This document shows, piece by piece, positions 37,373 to 46,091 of a stretch of 64,000 nucleotides of DNA. The stretch is from Lentisphaerales bacterium (GTDB lineage: Bacteria; Verrucomicrobiota; Lentisphaeria; Lentisphaerales; Lentisphaeraceae), in contig JAKVBD010000006.1 in NCBI GenBank assembly GCA_022446985.1, positions 1 through 64,000 of the forward strand, given 5' to 3'. The notes beneath the pieces are model-generated. The model saw nothing but the letters and a program-made list of their open reading frames with translations, was not told the DNA's origin and searched no databases. How positions within the stretch are numbered: position 1 is the stretch's first letter; the number at the start of each line of letters is the position of its first letter. The position numbers were made by a program, and so were the translations under genes.

Positions 37373-38446
37373 ATGGAACTGTATAAGGCCGTAATCGGCG
37401 AACCGGATTTAAAAAATTTAGTTGGAAAAGAAGTCGATTGGAAAAATGGCGTTCTCGTCCGCTCAACAAATTGGCTGGGCGATGCCTGCATGACAGTGCC
37501 AGCAGTATTCAAAATTTACAAGCTACTACCTGAGACTGCAAAGCTATACATACTCTGTCCCAAAAACTTACAGACTTTCTGGGAATCCTTCCCATGGGTA
37601 CACAAGGTTTTCCCAATGTCAGCGAAAAGAACTGATGCCGAAACAGCTGAAGACATCATTAAGCTGGAATTGGGAGTTGCAGTGACTCTACCAAACTCTT
37701 TCGGTTCAGCTATGGACATCGCCTTTCGCGAAATTCCAGTAAGGCTTGGTCGTAAAGGCCGCTTCAGAGGCTTTATGTTGACACATAAATTGCCAAAGTG
37801 GAAACGCATAGCAGGAAAAGACAAACACCACCAATTGCGTGAATACCTACAAATTGCCGCGGCCTGTGGGGCCACAGAGTGGAACGACCATTATGAACCA
37901 GCCCAACCTCAAGTTAGCCTGGAACACCTCAAAGGACTTGGTTTTGATGAATCACAAGCCTGGCTGGCTCTAGCACCTGGAGCAAAATTTGGCCCTGCTA
38001 AGCAATGGCCTACCGAATACTATGGTAAAGTCGCCAAACAATGGCTAGCCAAGGGCAAAAAGGTTGTCGTCATCGGCACTCCTGATGAAGTTGAGGTCGC
38101 AGAAGCCGCATGCAAAACTGCTGGCGGTGGATTAAATCTCGCAGGTAAAACAAACCTCAAAGAACTCATGTACATCCTAGGGAAAGTTGAAGCGGCTGTG
38201 GTTAATGACAGTGGCGGCATGCACTTAACTGCTGCCATGGGTGGCAGTGGGGTTGCTATCTTTGGCTCCACAGATCCTCGCGCAACAGGTCCACTAGGAG
38301 GAAAGTGGCGAGTTCTTTGGAACAGGATTAATTGTTCTCCATGCCTGAAAAAAACATGTGAAGCTCCCGGCAAAAATTATGATTGCCTCAAAGGAGTCTC
38401 TCCTGATCAGGTTTTAAGTGCTTTAGAAGAGCTGACTTCTGATTAG
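37373..38446 (+). CDS. waaF: Glycosyltransferase family 9 (ADP-heptose:LPS heptosyltransferase II type)
   Basis: A 357-residue GT9 enzyme that adds heptose to lipopolysaccharide core on the inner face of the cytoplasmic membrane. Blocks: VRSTNWLGDACMTVPAVF at the N-terminus, APGAKFGPAKQWPTEYYG in the middle, VVNDSGGMHLTAAMG (the conserved D-S-G-x-x-H) and AIFGSTDPRATGP, then a cysteine-rich end CSPCLKKTCEAPGKNYDCL found in WaaF proteins. CGGAG lies before the ATG. It leads an envelope operon with rodA, rfbD and rfbB, with 14 nt to rodA. The choice of heptosyltransferase II over I or another GT9 is likely but not certain. Confidence 0.85.
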   Translation: MELYKAVIGEPDLKNLVGKEVDWKNGVLVRSTNWLGDACMTVPAVFKIYKLLPETAKLYILCPKNLQTFWESFPWVHKVFPMSAKRTDAETAEDIIKLELGVAVTLPNSFGSAMDIAFREIPVRLGRKGRFRGFMLTHKLPKWKRIAGKDKHHQLREYLQIAAACGATEWNDHYEPAQPQVSLEHLKGLGFDESQAWLALAPGAKFGPAKQWPTEYYGKVAKQWLAKGKKVVVIGTPDEVEVAEAACKTAGGGLNLAGKTNLKELMYILGKVEAAVVNDSGGMHLTAAMGGSGVAIFGSTDPRATGPLGGKWRVLWNRINCSPCLKKTCEAPGKNYDCLKGVSPDQVLSALEELTSD

Positions 38447-38460
38447 GTAATTTTATTAAT

Positions 38461-39813
38461 ATGAGTTTATGGGATAGAATCAAAGCGGTTTCAAAATTCA
38501 TTTTAAAAATGGATCTTATTCTTTTAAGCTTGATTATTCCTCTGCTTATATTCAGCGTTTTTGTTATTTACAACATCGGCATTCAAGCTGGCGGCATCCT
38601 CGAAAACTATTGGTGGAAACAGATTATATGGATCTGTGGGGGCTTTGTCCTCATGCTCATCATGGCCTATATAGATTATGACTGGATAGGTCAAAATTCA
38701 TGGATGGTTTATGTTGGCGGACTTTTCCTTTTAACCCTGGTCTTCATACCCGGCCTTGGACTGGAGGTAAATGGTGCCAGAAGCTGGATCAAGCTACCTG
38801 GCCTCACCATTCAGCCTTCTGAAATGGCAAAACCATGTACCATTGCAGCCCTTGCCTGGTACGCCACCCGAAAAAGGGTTCTTCTTAACCAGCTGACAAA
38901 TATCATCCCTGTCGTACTCCTTGCTGCCGGTCCTATGGCTCTCATTGCCCTTCAGCCCGACGATGGCAGCATGCTTGTTTTTGTGCCAATTTTAGCAACA
39001 GTTCTTTTTGTCTCTGGCTGTAAAATACGTTACTTGAGCTACCCACTCATTCTCGGTTTGATATTGACTCCGATAATTTTCCTTTCATTATCTAACTATC
39101 AAAAAAATAGAATTTACGTTATAACTGACCAATATGTGTTACCCAAGGTTATCGAGTACTCGACCCAAAAAGCTAAAGAGAATAACCTTCCTGAAGAGAA
39201 AATTACTAAAATCAAGAAAATGAGTCACCCCTGGTTTTTCACAAAAACAGAAATTGCCTATCACAAAAAAGAACTCTCTAAAGAAGAATATTTAAAGATA
39301 TCAAAAAGTCGAAAATACATGACAAATACCCAGTTTCGACAAGACTCTGGCTGGCAAACCTTCCAATCAAGTTTAGCTGTTGGCAGCGGTGGAAAGTATG
39401 GTAAAGGATGGGGAAATGGAACCCAAATCATCCTCGGTTTTCTCCCCAGTAAAATTACCCCTACAGACTGTATATTTTCCATCATATGTGAAGAAGGTGG
39501 CTTCTTTACAGCTATCATAGTTTTGTTGATGCTTCTCGGTATAATACTCTGCACCATAAGAACTGCATGTATAGCAAGAGATCTTTTTGGCAAAGTTCTG
39601 GTAGTCTCCATAGGCATGCTTTTTCTCTTTCACACCTTCATCAATGTCGGTATGGCCATAGGGTTTGTACCGGTCATTGGCATACCTCTGCCTTTTGTCA
39701 GCTACGGAGGCTCATTTATCATCAGCACCATGATGTGCGTAGGATTACTACAAAGTGTTTACATAAGACGTGAGGTAACGGCCTCTGAACAACGATTATC
39801 GGACTTAGTTTAG
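38461..39813 (+). CDS. rodA: Rod-shape SEDS peptidoglycan polymerase RodA
   Basis: A 450-residue SEDS-family membrane protein that polymerises lipid II glycan strands during elongation, with a partner class B PBP (not in this window). Family blocks: VNGARSWIKLPGLTIQPSEM, LQPDDGSMLVFVPI, QSSLAVGSGGKYGKGWGNG, TQIILGFLPSKITPTDCIFS (compare the usual PEx-TDFIFA) and IGFVPVIGIPLPFVSYGGS. It is about 70 residues longer than usual: a charged insertion (around residues 225-290) lies in the extracytoplasmic loop between QKNRIYVI and GWQTFQSS. Its stop overlaps the GTG start of rfbD by one base (TAGTG). Confidence 0.88.
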   Translation: MSLWDRIKAVSKFILKMDLILLSLIIPLLIFSVFVIYNIGIQAGGILENYWWKQIIWICGGFVLMLIMAYIDYDWIGQNSWMVYVGGLFLLTLVFIPGLGLEVNGARSWIKLPGLTIQPSEMAKPCTIAALAWYATRKRVLLNQLTNIIPVVLLAAGPMALIALQPDDGSMLVFVPILATVLFVSGCKIRYLSYPLILGLILTPIIFLSLSNYQKNRIYVITDQYVLPKVIEYSTQKAKENNLPEEKITKIKKMSHPWFFTKTEIAYHKKELSKEEYLKISKSRKYMTNTQFRQDSGWQTFQSSLAVGSGGKYGKGWGNGTQIILGFLPSKITPTDCIFSIICEEGGFFTAIIVLLMLLGIILCTIRTACIARDLFGKVLVVSIGMLFLFHTFINVGMAIGFVPVIGIPLPFVSYGGSFIISTMMCVGLLQSVYIRREVTASEQRLSDLV

Positions 39814-40700
39814 TGAAGAAAATATTGATTATCGGCTGTAAAGGACAAGTCGGGGCTAGCTTAATGAAACTGGCAAACTCTTACAATTTTGAAGCCATAG
39901 GATTTGATCACCCACATATTGATATAACAAATCTAGATATACTCAATGAACAGTGTTCACACCTCGAAATAGACCTTCTTATCAATGCAGCAGCTTACAC
40001 CGCAGTTGACAAAGCCGAAGAAGATGAAAAAGCAGCTTATGCGGTTAATGATCTGGGAACTAAAAACCTTGGGCTTTTTTGTAAAGCTAAAAACATCCCC
40101 TGCTTCCATATTTCGACCGATTATGTTTTTGATGGTACTCAAGGCAATTACAAGGAAGCAGATCCGACTAATCCAGTTAGTATTTATGGTCAAAGTAAAC
40201 TGGCTGGAGAAGCCAGCCTTAAAGAAACCTGGGCACAAAATGTCATTTTGAGATCTTGTTGGATCTACTCTGAATATGGTAACAATTTCCTCAAGACCAT
40301 GATTCGCTTAGCACAAACCAAAGATGAACTTGGAATTGTTGCGGACCAATATGGCGGTCCGACATCTGCAACAGATGTAGCCAAAGCTCTTCTTGATTTA
40401 ACTGAAAAACACTTTGAGAGCGTTGATGTTTTTGGTCTCTACCACTTCTCTGGAACACCTTATTGTAACTGGTATGAATTTGCCATGACTATATTTGAGG
40501 AAGCATTCAATGTTGGTTTAATCGAAAAGATTCCAACTGTTAATAAGCTGACGACAGAGCAATACCCCACTCCTGCCAGAAGACCAGCTAATTCCTGTTT
40601 AGATATAGTAAAAATTAAATCTATAATTCCAGAAATCGACAATGACTGGAAAGATGAAGTCAAAAGAATTATAAAAGTACTTAAAGAAGAGCAGTCATGA
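39813..40700 (+). CDS. rfbD: dTDP-4-dehydrorhamnose reductase
   Basis: A 295-residue NADPH-dependent reductase for the last step of dTDP-L-rhamnose synthesis in the cytoplasm. Blocks: [20 protein letters not shown] (Rossmann site), [41 protein letters not shown] (YxxxK), [30 protein letters not shown] and [17 protein letters not shown]. The start is GTG, overlapping the rodA stop; its own stop overlaps the rfbB ATG by 4 nt. rfbA and rfbC are not nearby. Confidence 0.92.
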   Translation: MKKILIIGCKGQVGASLMKLANSYNFEAIGFDHPHIDITNLDILNEQCSHLEIDLLINAAAYTAVDKAEEDEKAAYAVNDLGTKNLGLFCKAKNIPCFHISTDYVFDGTQGNYKEADPTNPVSIYGQSKLAGEASLKETWAQNVILRSCWIYSEYGNNFLKTMIRLAQTKDELGIVADQYGGPTSATDVAKALLDLTEKHFESVDVFGLYHFSGTPYCNWYEFAMTIFEEAFNVGLIEKIPTVNKLTTEQYPTPARRPANSCLDIVKIKSIIPEIDNDWKDEVKRIIKVLKEEQS

Positions 40701-41761
40701 AAATCTTAATTACGGGCGGTGCTGGATTTATCGGTTCGGCTTTAATCAGATATATCATTCAAGAGAATGATGATGAAGTCATCAATGTAGATAAATTGAC
40801 TTACGCCGGCAATCTCGAGTCTCTCTTACCTGTTTCAAGTAATGAACGCTATAGTTTTGAACAAGTTGACATCTGTGATTCAGTCAAAGTCTCAGAGCTA
40901 TTTTATAAGTATCAACCAGATGCGATCATGCATCTGGCTGCAGAGTCCCATGTAGATCGATCAATAGATGGCCCAGCTGAATTCATTCAAACAAATATCG
41001 TCGGTACCTACACCCTACTTGAAGAAGCCAGAAAATACTGGCTGCAATTAGATGATGACAAGAAAAAAGTATTTCGTTTCCACCACATCTCTACAGATGA
41101 GGTTTATGGAGATCTCGAAGGTCCTGAAGACTTTTTTAGAGAGGATACGCCATATGCTCCAAGTTCTCCTTACTCTGCATCCAAGGCATCGTCCGATCAT
41201 TTAGTTCGAGCGTGGAATCGCACCTATGGTCTTCCGGTGGTTATTACTAACTGTTCAAACAATTACGGACCTTATCACTTTCCTGAAAAACTTGTTCCAC
41301 TGATGATTCTCAACGCTCTCGAAGGCAAACCTCTACCGGTGTATGGCGATGGCTGCCAAATCCGCGATTGGCTTTTCGTTGATGATCACGCCAAAGCTCT
41401 TTACAAAGTCGTTACAGAAGGTGTAGTCAGTGAAACGTACAATGTCGGCGGCTACAACGAAAAGAAAAATATAGAAGTTGTAAATACGCTGTGTTCTCTT
41501 TTAGAAGAGCTTCATCCAGAAAAGCCGAAAGGAATTGAAAAATTCACAGACCTTATCACCTATGTTAAAGACAGACCGGGTCATGACGTCAGGTATGCTA
41601 TCGATGCCACTAAAATCACTCGTGAACTGGGTTGGAAACCAGAAGAGACCTTTGACACAGGTATGAGAAAAACTGTCAAATGGTACTTAAGCAATCTTGA
41701 ATGGTGCAAACGCGTTCAAGATGGCAGTTATGCACGTGAAAGACTGGGCACGAAGGCTTAA
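40697..41761 (+). CDS. rfbB: dTDP-glucose 4,6-dehydratase
   Basis: A 354-residue extended SDR that converts dTDP-glucose to dTDP-4-keto-6-deoxyglucose with bound NAD+. Blocks: [61 protein letters not shown] (YxxxK), [32 protein letters not shown] and [17 protein letters not shown]. It is the last gene of the waaF-rodA-rfbD-rfbB operon; the 4-nt overlap with rfbD and its place before a strong terminator support that. Its stop codon overlaps the stop of the convergent dioxygenase gene. Product feeds rhamnose (or a related deoxysugar) into surface glycans. Confidence 0.93.
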   Translation: MKILITGGAGFIGSALIRYIIQENDDEVINVDKLTYAGNLESLLPVSSNERYSFEQVDICDSVKVSELFYKYQPDAIMHLAAESHVDRSIDGPAEFIQTNIVGTYTLLEEARKYWLQLDDDKKKVFRFHHISTDEVYGDLEGPEDFFREDTPYAPSSPYSASKASSDHLVRAWNRTYGLPVVITNCSNNYGPYHFPEKLVPLMILNALEGKPLPVYGDGCQIRDWLFVDDHAKALYKVVTEGVVSETYNVGGYNEKKNIEVVNTLCSLLEELHPEKPKGIEKFTDLITYVKDRPGHDVRYAIDATKITRELGWKPEETFDTGMRKTVKWYLSNLEWCKRVQDGSYARERLGTKA

Positions 41762-42648
41762 TCACTCAGGAGGCGAAAGCCTCCTCTTTTTTTACCAGCT
41801 TTAGTCTCTCCAAAAATAGGCTCAAAACTCTCTGGTAATTCCTCACTCCAAGGGCAAGTCATCCAAACTCTGTAGTAAAGGCGCTTGCCAAGTTTATCTT
41901 CGAAAGCTGTTCGACTGTGAAGCATTTGGGTATTATTCAAAAATAACAAATCTCCGGCTTCCAGTTTAATCTCCAATTGATTTTCTTTTCGCTGACAAAT
42001 TTCCTGAACTTTATTCAGAGCCATTCTCTGATCATTAGTAAGACTGGGCATATCCGGATCTTTATCCGCCTTATTGATTAAATAAGTCATCAAAGTTATA
42101 TGCAAGTTTTCTTCTACCTTATCAAAAACTGGAAGCTCATATCTGGAATCCGGGAAAGCCGGATCTGCATTATGTCTTTTGTAAGTAAATGGCTGCTCGA
42201 GAACTTTTAGTAAATCTGGAAATTCACTTTGCAACGTTTGATAAACTCTAAGTGCTCGGACAAATTGATTTATACCTCCGACATCCGCCGGCCTAACACA
42301 ATAGAAAACAATTATATCGCACCTATCAGTATGAAAGGTTAACCGGTGATTTGAACTTGGGCCGCGAAACTTTGGATGCTTAATATCGAAGCCTTCATCT
42401 TGAACTTTAAAAAGATCACAACCTAAAGGCGATTGATTAAGTAAAGTCCCAAAACCTCTTAAGTAATCCCGTAAAATACCTTTAGAGTTTTCAGAGTTAT
42501 CTAATGGTTTATTACTTCTAAGAATGTAAAGGCCATAATTTTTGAGTGATGATATCAACTCAACCTCGAGAGTCTCAGCCGATGGCCAATTAGAACACGA
42601 GTTCAACCAATTGGCTTTAGTCGTTTCGTAAAACTCTCTGTCATTCAT
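41758..42648 (-). CDS. TauD/TfdA-type Fe(II)/2-oxoglutarate dioxygenase
   Basis: A 296-residue cytosolic dioxygenase. The iron-binding facial triad is visible: H106 and D108 in LTFHTDRCD and H244 in [11 protein letters not shown], with an arginine at about 260 (YYRVWMTCP) for 2-oxoglutarate. AGDLLFLNN is also typical. The family hydroxylates substrates such as taurine, alkyl sulfates or amino acids; the substrate here is unknown, although sulfonate or sulfate-ester use would fit a sulfatase-rich genome. The gene is 6 nt after the 42655-43191 gene, so the two are probably cotranscribed. Its stop codon overlaps that of rfbB. Confidence 0.85.
   Translation of the reverse strand: MNDREFYETTKANWLNSCSNWPSAETLEVELISSLKNYGLYILRSNKPLDNSENSKGILRDYLRGFGTLLNQSPLGCDLFKVQDEGFDIKHPKFRGPSSNHRLTFHTDRCDIIVFYCVRPADVGGINQFVRALRVYQTLQSEFPDLLKVLEQPFTYKRHNADPAFPDSRYELPVFDKVEENLHITLMTYLINKADKDPDMPSLTNDQRMALNKVQEICQRKENQLEIKLEAGDLLFLNNTQMLHSRTAFEDKLGKRLYYRVWMTCPWSEELPESFEPIFGETKAGKKRGGFRLLSD
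41768..41793 (+). terminator. Rho-independent terminator of the envelope operon
   Basis: AGGAGGC, GAAA tetraloop, GCCTCCT, then C and seven T. It begins 7 nt after the rfbB stop and lies inside the 3' end of the convergent dioxygenase gene, where it codes for the [10 protein letters not shown] residues. Confidence 0.85.
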
Positions 42649-42654
42649 TAAAAA

Positions 42655-43191
42655 CTATACCTGACTTTCATCCCAGAGATCGTAAAAGCGCCAAATTTTT
42701 TCATTGAGCGTTTCACATTCTTTCTTAGTCGCATGGTCTATGATAATAACCCCTGGAAGTTCATTCGAACCAGACTCATAAGACTTTAGTTCATCTGGCG
42801 AAATCCTTGTTTTTAGAAAGTCTAAACTCGCAAATGCATAGAGCTGGCAATAAGGCAGAATGTTTTCTCGGCGAAGAAGAGAAATCTCATTAAAGTCAGC
42901 CTGAGCGACAACTTTGTGGTACCCAAAATGATAAGTTTCCTTAATAGCCGAAGGTACCTTTCCCTTGATAAAGGTTGTTCTGGAATAGGTCAACAAGCGA
43001 TAAATCCCCAAGACTGCAATCGCAATCGCAACTCCCAGCAAAATCAAATCTCCTTCTCCGCCTGTTTTATTACCATTCATCCATAAAAGAAAACAGCCAA
43101 TACCAGAAAAAATAAACCAGAGGCCACCATACTGTTTTCTCTTTGGAGAATTAATGATTAATTCTTTATCTTCACTCATAAGTTCATACAA
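42655..43191 (-). CDS. Hypothetical membrane protein with two helices
   Basis: A 178-residue protein not recognised. Residues about 20-65 contain two adjacent hydrophobic segments (GLWFIFSGIGCFLLWM and LILLGVAIAIAVLGIYRLL); the remaining 110 residues are cytoplasmic or extracytoplasmic and mixed (YHFGYHKVVAQADFNEISLL, PGVIIIDHATKKECETLNEK). The layout of two helices followed by a soluble beta/alpha region recalls small PH-like membrane proteins. It immediately precedes the dioxygenase gene. Real gene judged by its length, codon pattern and operon spacing. Confidence 0.6.
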   Translation of the reverse strand: MYELMSEDKELIINSPKRKQYGGLWFIFSGIGCFLLWMNGNKTGGEGDLILLGVAIAIAVLGIYRLLTYSRTTFIKGKVPSAIKETYHFGYHKVVAQADFNEISLLRRENILPYCQLYAFASLDFLKTRISPDELKSYESGSNELPGVIIIDHATKKECETLNEKIWRFYDLWDESQV

Positions 43192-43289
43192 TTTTAAATT
43201 TATTGAGAGAATAGCGAGTTTGGATATTCTTACAAGTTAATTCACTGGTGGAGATTAGAATTTTTTAGTCGTTTGGATTAAGAGTCCAA

Positions 43290-43964
43290 AGACTATCTGT
43301 GATAACATCCACTTTGAGTTAAGCGCGAAGCATGTCCGTCTATAAAGACAAAATTATTCCCTTTGAAGTGACGGTTGTAAACTACATTCGCGGGGCCCGT
43401 GTCACTTTTTACACTAATAGCCGCACCACTCGTGCTTTGCTGACCAGTTGCCACTCCCTTCTTACCTCCAAAACAAATAAGACCTTGACAACCAAATACT
43501 TATATCAACTCAAGCAGATTACCTCTGGTATCACCACTTGAGTTTTTAAGAGCCCATGCGACACCTGCATTATCATTACTGATATTCCACCAATTGAAGC
43601 CATTCATAGCATAATCTCTGGGTATCCTACCGGAATTCATAGTAACACCATCTATGTCACCAGATGGGCAAACAAGTGACCTTTCATGTGGACTATCAGG
43701 AAAGTATGATTTTAAAAACCCATATTCCAGGGGGTGTTAAACCAGCTATCACTTTCATTCCTTTGCCAACAAGAGGTATAAAGGATCTTGATCAGTTGAA
43801 TACATTAGAGTGATCAATCCAAGTTGTTTTAACTATGATAAACATACACTTGACCGAGCTTTATCTCGAGAACCTTGTAAAGATGGGAAAAGTATAGAAA
43901 ATAAAATTCCGATTATTGCGATTACTGCCACCATTTCTATAAGAGTAAACTTTCGGGAAGACAC
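43290..43964 (-). pseudogene. Decayed prepilin-like gene
   Basis: From a GTG at 43962-43964 the frame encodes SSRKFTLIEMVAVIAIIGIL, then FSILFPSLQGSRDKARSSVC, LS, then TAG, LKQLGLITLMYSTDQDPLYL, a patch with several stops, HPLEYGFLKSYFPDSPHERS with LVCPSG, RDYAMNGFNWWNISN, TAA after NLLELI, and finally HFKGNNFVFIDGHASRL, the C-terminal DGH block. As far as I can read it, the whole runs in one frame, with about seven in-frame stops and no indel. It is more distant from the other prepilin-like genes here. A small plus-strand frame over the same bases is a shadow. Confidence 0.7.
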
Positions 43965-44292
43965 AAAACAATAAACCACAATAGCCAACTATACACATTC
44001 AATTGATAAGCAAATACTAACACATAATACGATTTGTATCATCGAAGATCATTTTTATTTTTACAATATTACATGCAATGTTAAAAATGAATTTTCTTAA
44101 GCGGACAATTTTGTTATGACAAGAAGTTCCTTTGTCATAATTTGATCATCTGGAAATCGACGTAAATTTATGCCCCGCAAAAAACTTATTTATTTTAAAC
44201 CTTATAAATTTTAAAAAATTAAGGTTATGCTAAGTTCTCTAACTTCTTAGAAAATGAAGAAAAATTTTAATCTATACAGGGTTGATTGAATT
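43965..44292. other. Upstream region of fabI with a perfect inverted repeat
   Basis: About 330 AT-rich bases. TTATGACAA at 44114-44122 faces TTGTCATAA at 44132-44140 with a 9-base spacer, roughly 150 nt before the fabI start. It may be an operator or the terminator side of the old prepilin locus. No coding frame and no confident -35/-10 pair. Confidence 0.4.
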
Positions 44293-45084
44293 ATGATTAT
44301 GAAAGGAAAGAAAGGCGTTGTACTCGGCGTCGCTAATCAGCGCAGTATCGCCTGGGGCATCACCCAATCGTTATTGGCACAAGGTGCAGATGTTGCTGTA
44401 ACCTGCCTCAACGAAAAAAACAAGATGACACTTCAGAAGCTGCTTAAAGATCACCCTGAAGTTCCAATACTTGAATGTGATGTAACTAAACCGGAAACTA
44501 TCGAGTCTACTTTCGCTGCTCTTAAAGAACAGTACGGCGAGATCGACTTCATGGTTCACTGTCTGGCATTTGCCGACAAAACTGACCTCGATGGTGGTTT
44601 CATCAACACATCACTAGACGGCTTTAACCTGGCGAATGACATCAGTGCTTATTCTCTAGTATCTCTTACTAAAGCTGCTGAGCCTATCATGTCTGACACA
44701 GGCAGTATCGTTGCTCTTACTTACCTCGGTGCTGAAAAAATCGTCACCAACTACAATGTTATGGGAGTCGCCAAAGCAGCTCTTGAATGTAGCGTTCGTT
44801 ACTTGGCAAATGATCTTGGTGGCAAGGGTATCCGTGTTAATGCTATTTCTGCCGGCCCAATCAAAACTTTGGCTGCCAGAGGGATCTCAAACTTCAGCAA
44901 CATGCTGAAAGTACAAGAGAAAGTAGCTCCTCTAAAAAGAGCAAATACTATTGAGGAAGTTGGCGATGTAGCCATGTTCCTGTGCAGTGACCTAAGCCGT
45001 GGTATCTCTGCCGAAACTATGTATGTCGATGGCGGATTCAACGCTGTTGGCCTAGGACCGATTAACGCTTACAATTTGGATTAG
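44293..45084 (+). CDS. fabI: Enoyl-[acyl-carrier-protein] reductase (NADH)
   Basis: A 263-residue FabI that reduces enoyl-ACP in the last step of each fatty acid elongation cycle. Blocks: GKKGVVLGVANQRSIAWGIT at the N-terminus, DFMVHCLAFADKTDLDGGF, the catalytic Tyr/Lys pair in NYNVMGVAKAALECSVRYLA and AISAGPIKTLAARGI, then EEVGDVAMFLCSDLSRGISA. Two ATGs are 6 nt apart (44293 and 44299); neither has a strong ribosome binding site. It is followed after 6 nt by asd and then by tyrS, so the three are cotranscribed. Cytoplasmic. Confidence 0.93.
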   Translation: MIMKGKKGVVLGVANQRSIAWGITQSLLAQGADVAVTCLNEKNKMTLQKLLKDHPEVPILECDVTKPETIESTFAALKEQYGEIDFMVHCLAFADKTDLDGGFINTSLDGFNLANDISAYSLVSLTKAAEPIMSDTGSIVALTYLGAEKIVTNYNVMGVAKAALECSVRYLANDLGGKGIRVNAISAGPIKTLAARGISNFSNMLKVQEKVAPLKRANTIEEVGDVAMFLCSDLSRGISAETMYVDGGFNAVGLGPINAYNLD

Positions 45085-45090
45085 GATAAA

Positions 45091-46089
45091 GTGAAACCTA
45101 ACGTTGCTATTATGGGCGCCACTGGTGCAGTTGGCGTCGAACTACTTGAATTACTTGAAGAGAGAAACTTCCCTCTTAACTCACTAAAACTTTTATCTTC
45201 TGCTCGTTCAGCTGGTAAAGAAGTTCAGTTCCGTGGTGAAACTCTCATTGTTGAAGAATTGACTCACGACAGCTTTGAAGGTATTGACCTGGTACTTGCT
45301 TCTGCTGGTGGCTCTATCTCTAAAGAGTTTGCTCCTTCTGCAGTTAAAGCCGGTGCTGTTGTTGTCGATAACACATCATACTTCAGAATGAAAGATGGTG
45401 TACCTCTAGTTGTACCAGAAGTTAACCCTGAAGCTATTGCTGAACACAAAGGCATCATCGCCAACCCTAACTGTTCAACAATCATCATGGCTCTTCCACT
45501 AGCTCCTCTTCACAAAGCTTTCGGTATCAAGCGTTGTGTTGTTTCTACTTACCAGGCTGCGTCTGGCGCTGGTGCTCAAGCTATGCAAGAGCTTAAAGAA
45601 GAAACTCAAGCTCACCTTAAAGAAGAGAGCTACGAGAACACAGTTATCAATCAGCCATACGCTTTCAACCTTTTCCCACATAACAGCCCAATGATGGACA
45701 ACGGTTATGTTGAAGAAGAAATGAAAATGGTTAACGAAACTAAGAAGATCTTCAAAGATCCTGACTTCAAAGTAACAGCTACTTGCGTTCGTGTACCGAT
45801 TATGAGAGCTCACTCTGAGTCTATCAACCTTGAATTTGAAAAGCCATTCACTCTTGAAGAAGCTTATGAGCTACTGAAAGGTGCTGAAGGTGTTGAGATC
45901 TATGAAGATAGACCAAACAACCTTTGGGCAACTCCGCTCATGGCTTCTGGTAAGGACCCTGTTTACGTTGGTCGTCTGCGTCGCGATGTTTCTTGCGATA
46001 ACGGCCTAGAGCTATGGGTTGTTGGTGACCAGGTAAGAAAAGGTGCTGCACTTAACGCAATTCAAATCGCTGAGAAGCTTGAGTTTTAA
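45091..46089 (+). CDS. asd: Aspartate-semialdehyde dehydrogenase
   Basis: A 332-residue NADPH-dependent enzyme that reduces aspartyl phosphate to aspartate semialdehyde for lysine, methionine, threonine and diaminopimelate synthesis. Blocks: VAIMGATGAVGVELLELLEE (Rossmann), SAGGSISKEFAP, VVPEVNPEAI, the catalytic cysteine in NPNCSTIIMALPL and TYQAASGAGAQAM. GTG start with AGGA 6 nt upstream; tyrS starts 2 nt after the stop. Codon use is strongly biased towards GCT/GTT codons, as in highly expressed genes. Confidence 0.95.
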   Translation: MKPNVAIMGATGAVGVELLELLEERNFPLNSLKLLSSARSAGKEVQFRGETLIVEELTHDSFEGIDLVLASAGGSISKEFAPSAVKAGAVVVDNTSYFRMKDGVPLVVPEVNPEAIAEHKGIIANPNCSTIIMALPLAPLHKAFGIKRCVVSTYQAASGAGAQAMQELKEETQAHLKEESYENTVINQPYAFNLFPHNSPMMDNGYVEEEMKMVNETKKIFKDPDFKVTATCVRVPIMRAHSESINLEFEKPFTLEEAYELLKGAEGVEIYEDRPNNLWATPLMASGKDPVYVGRLRRDVSCDNGLELWVVGDQVRKGAALNAIQIAEKLEF

Positions 46090-46091
46090 GC

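Noticed and set aside
43332..43541. A 69-codon plus-strand frame
   Set aside because: It lies antisense to the decayed prepilin-like gene, whose DGH block is clear on the other strand.
1173..43964. Stop codon reassignment or programmed recoding as explanation for in-frame stops
   Set aside because: TAA, TAG and TGA all occur inside the broken genes and all are used as normal ends of intact genes, so one recoded codon cannot explain them.
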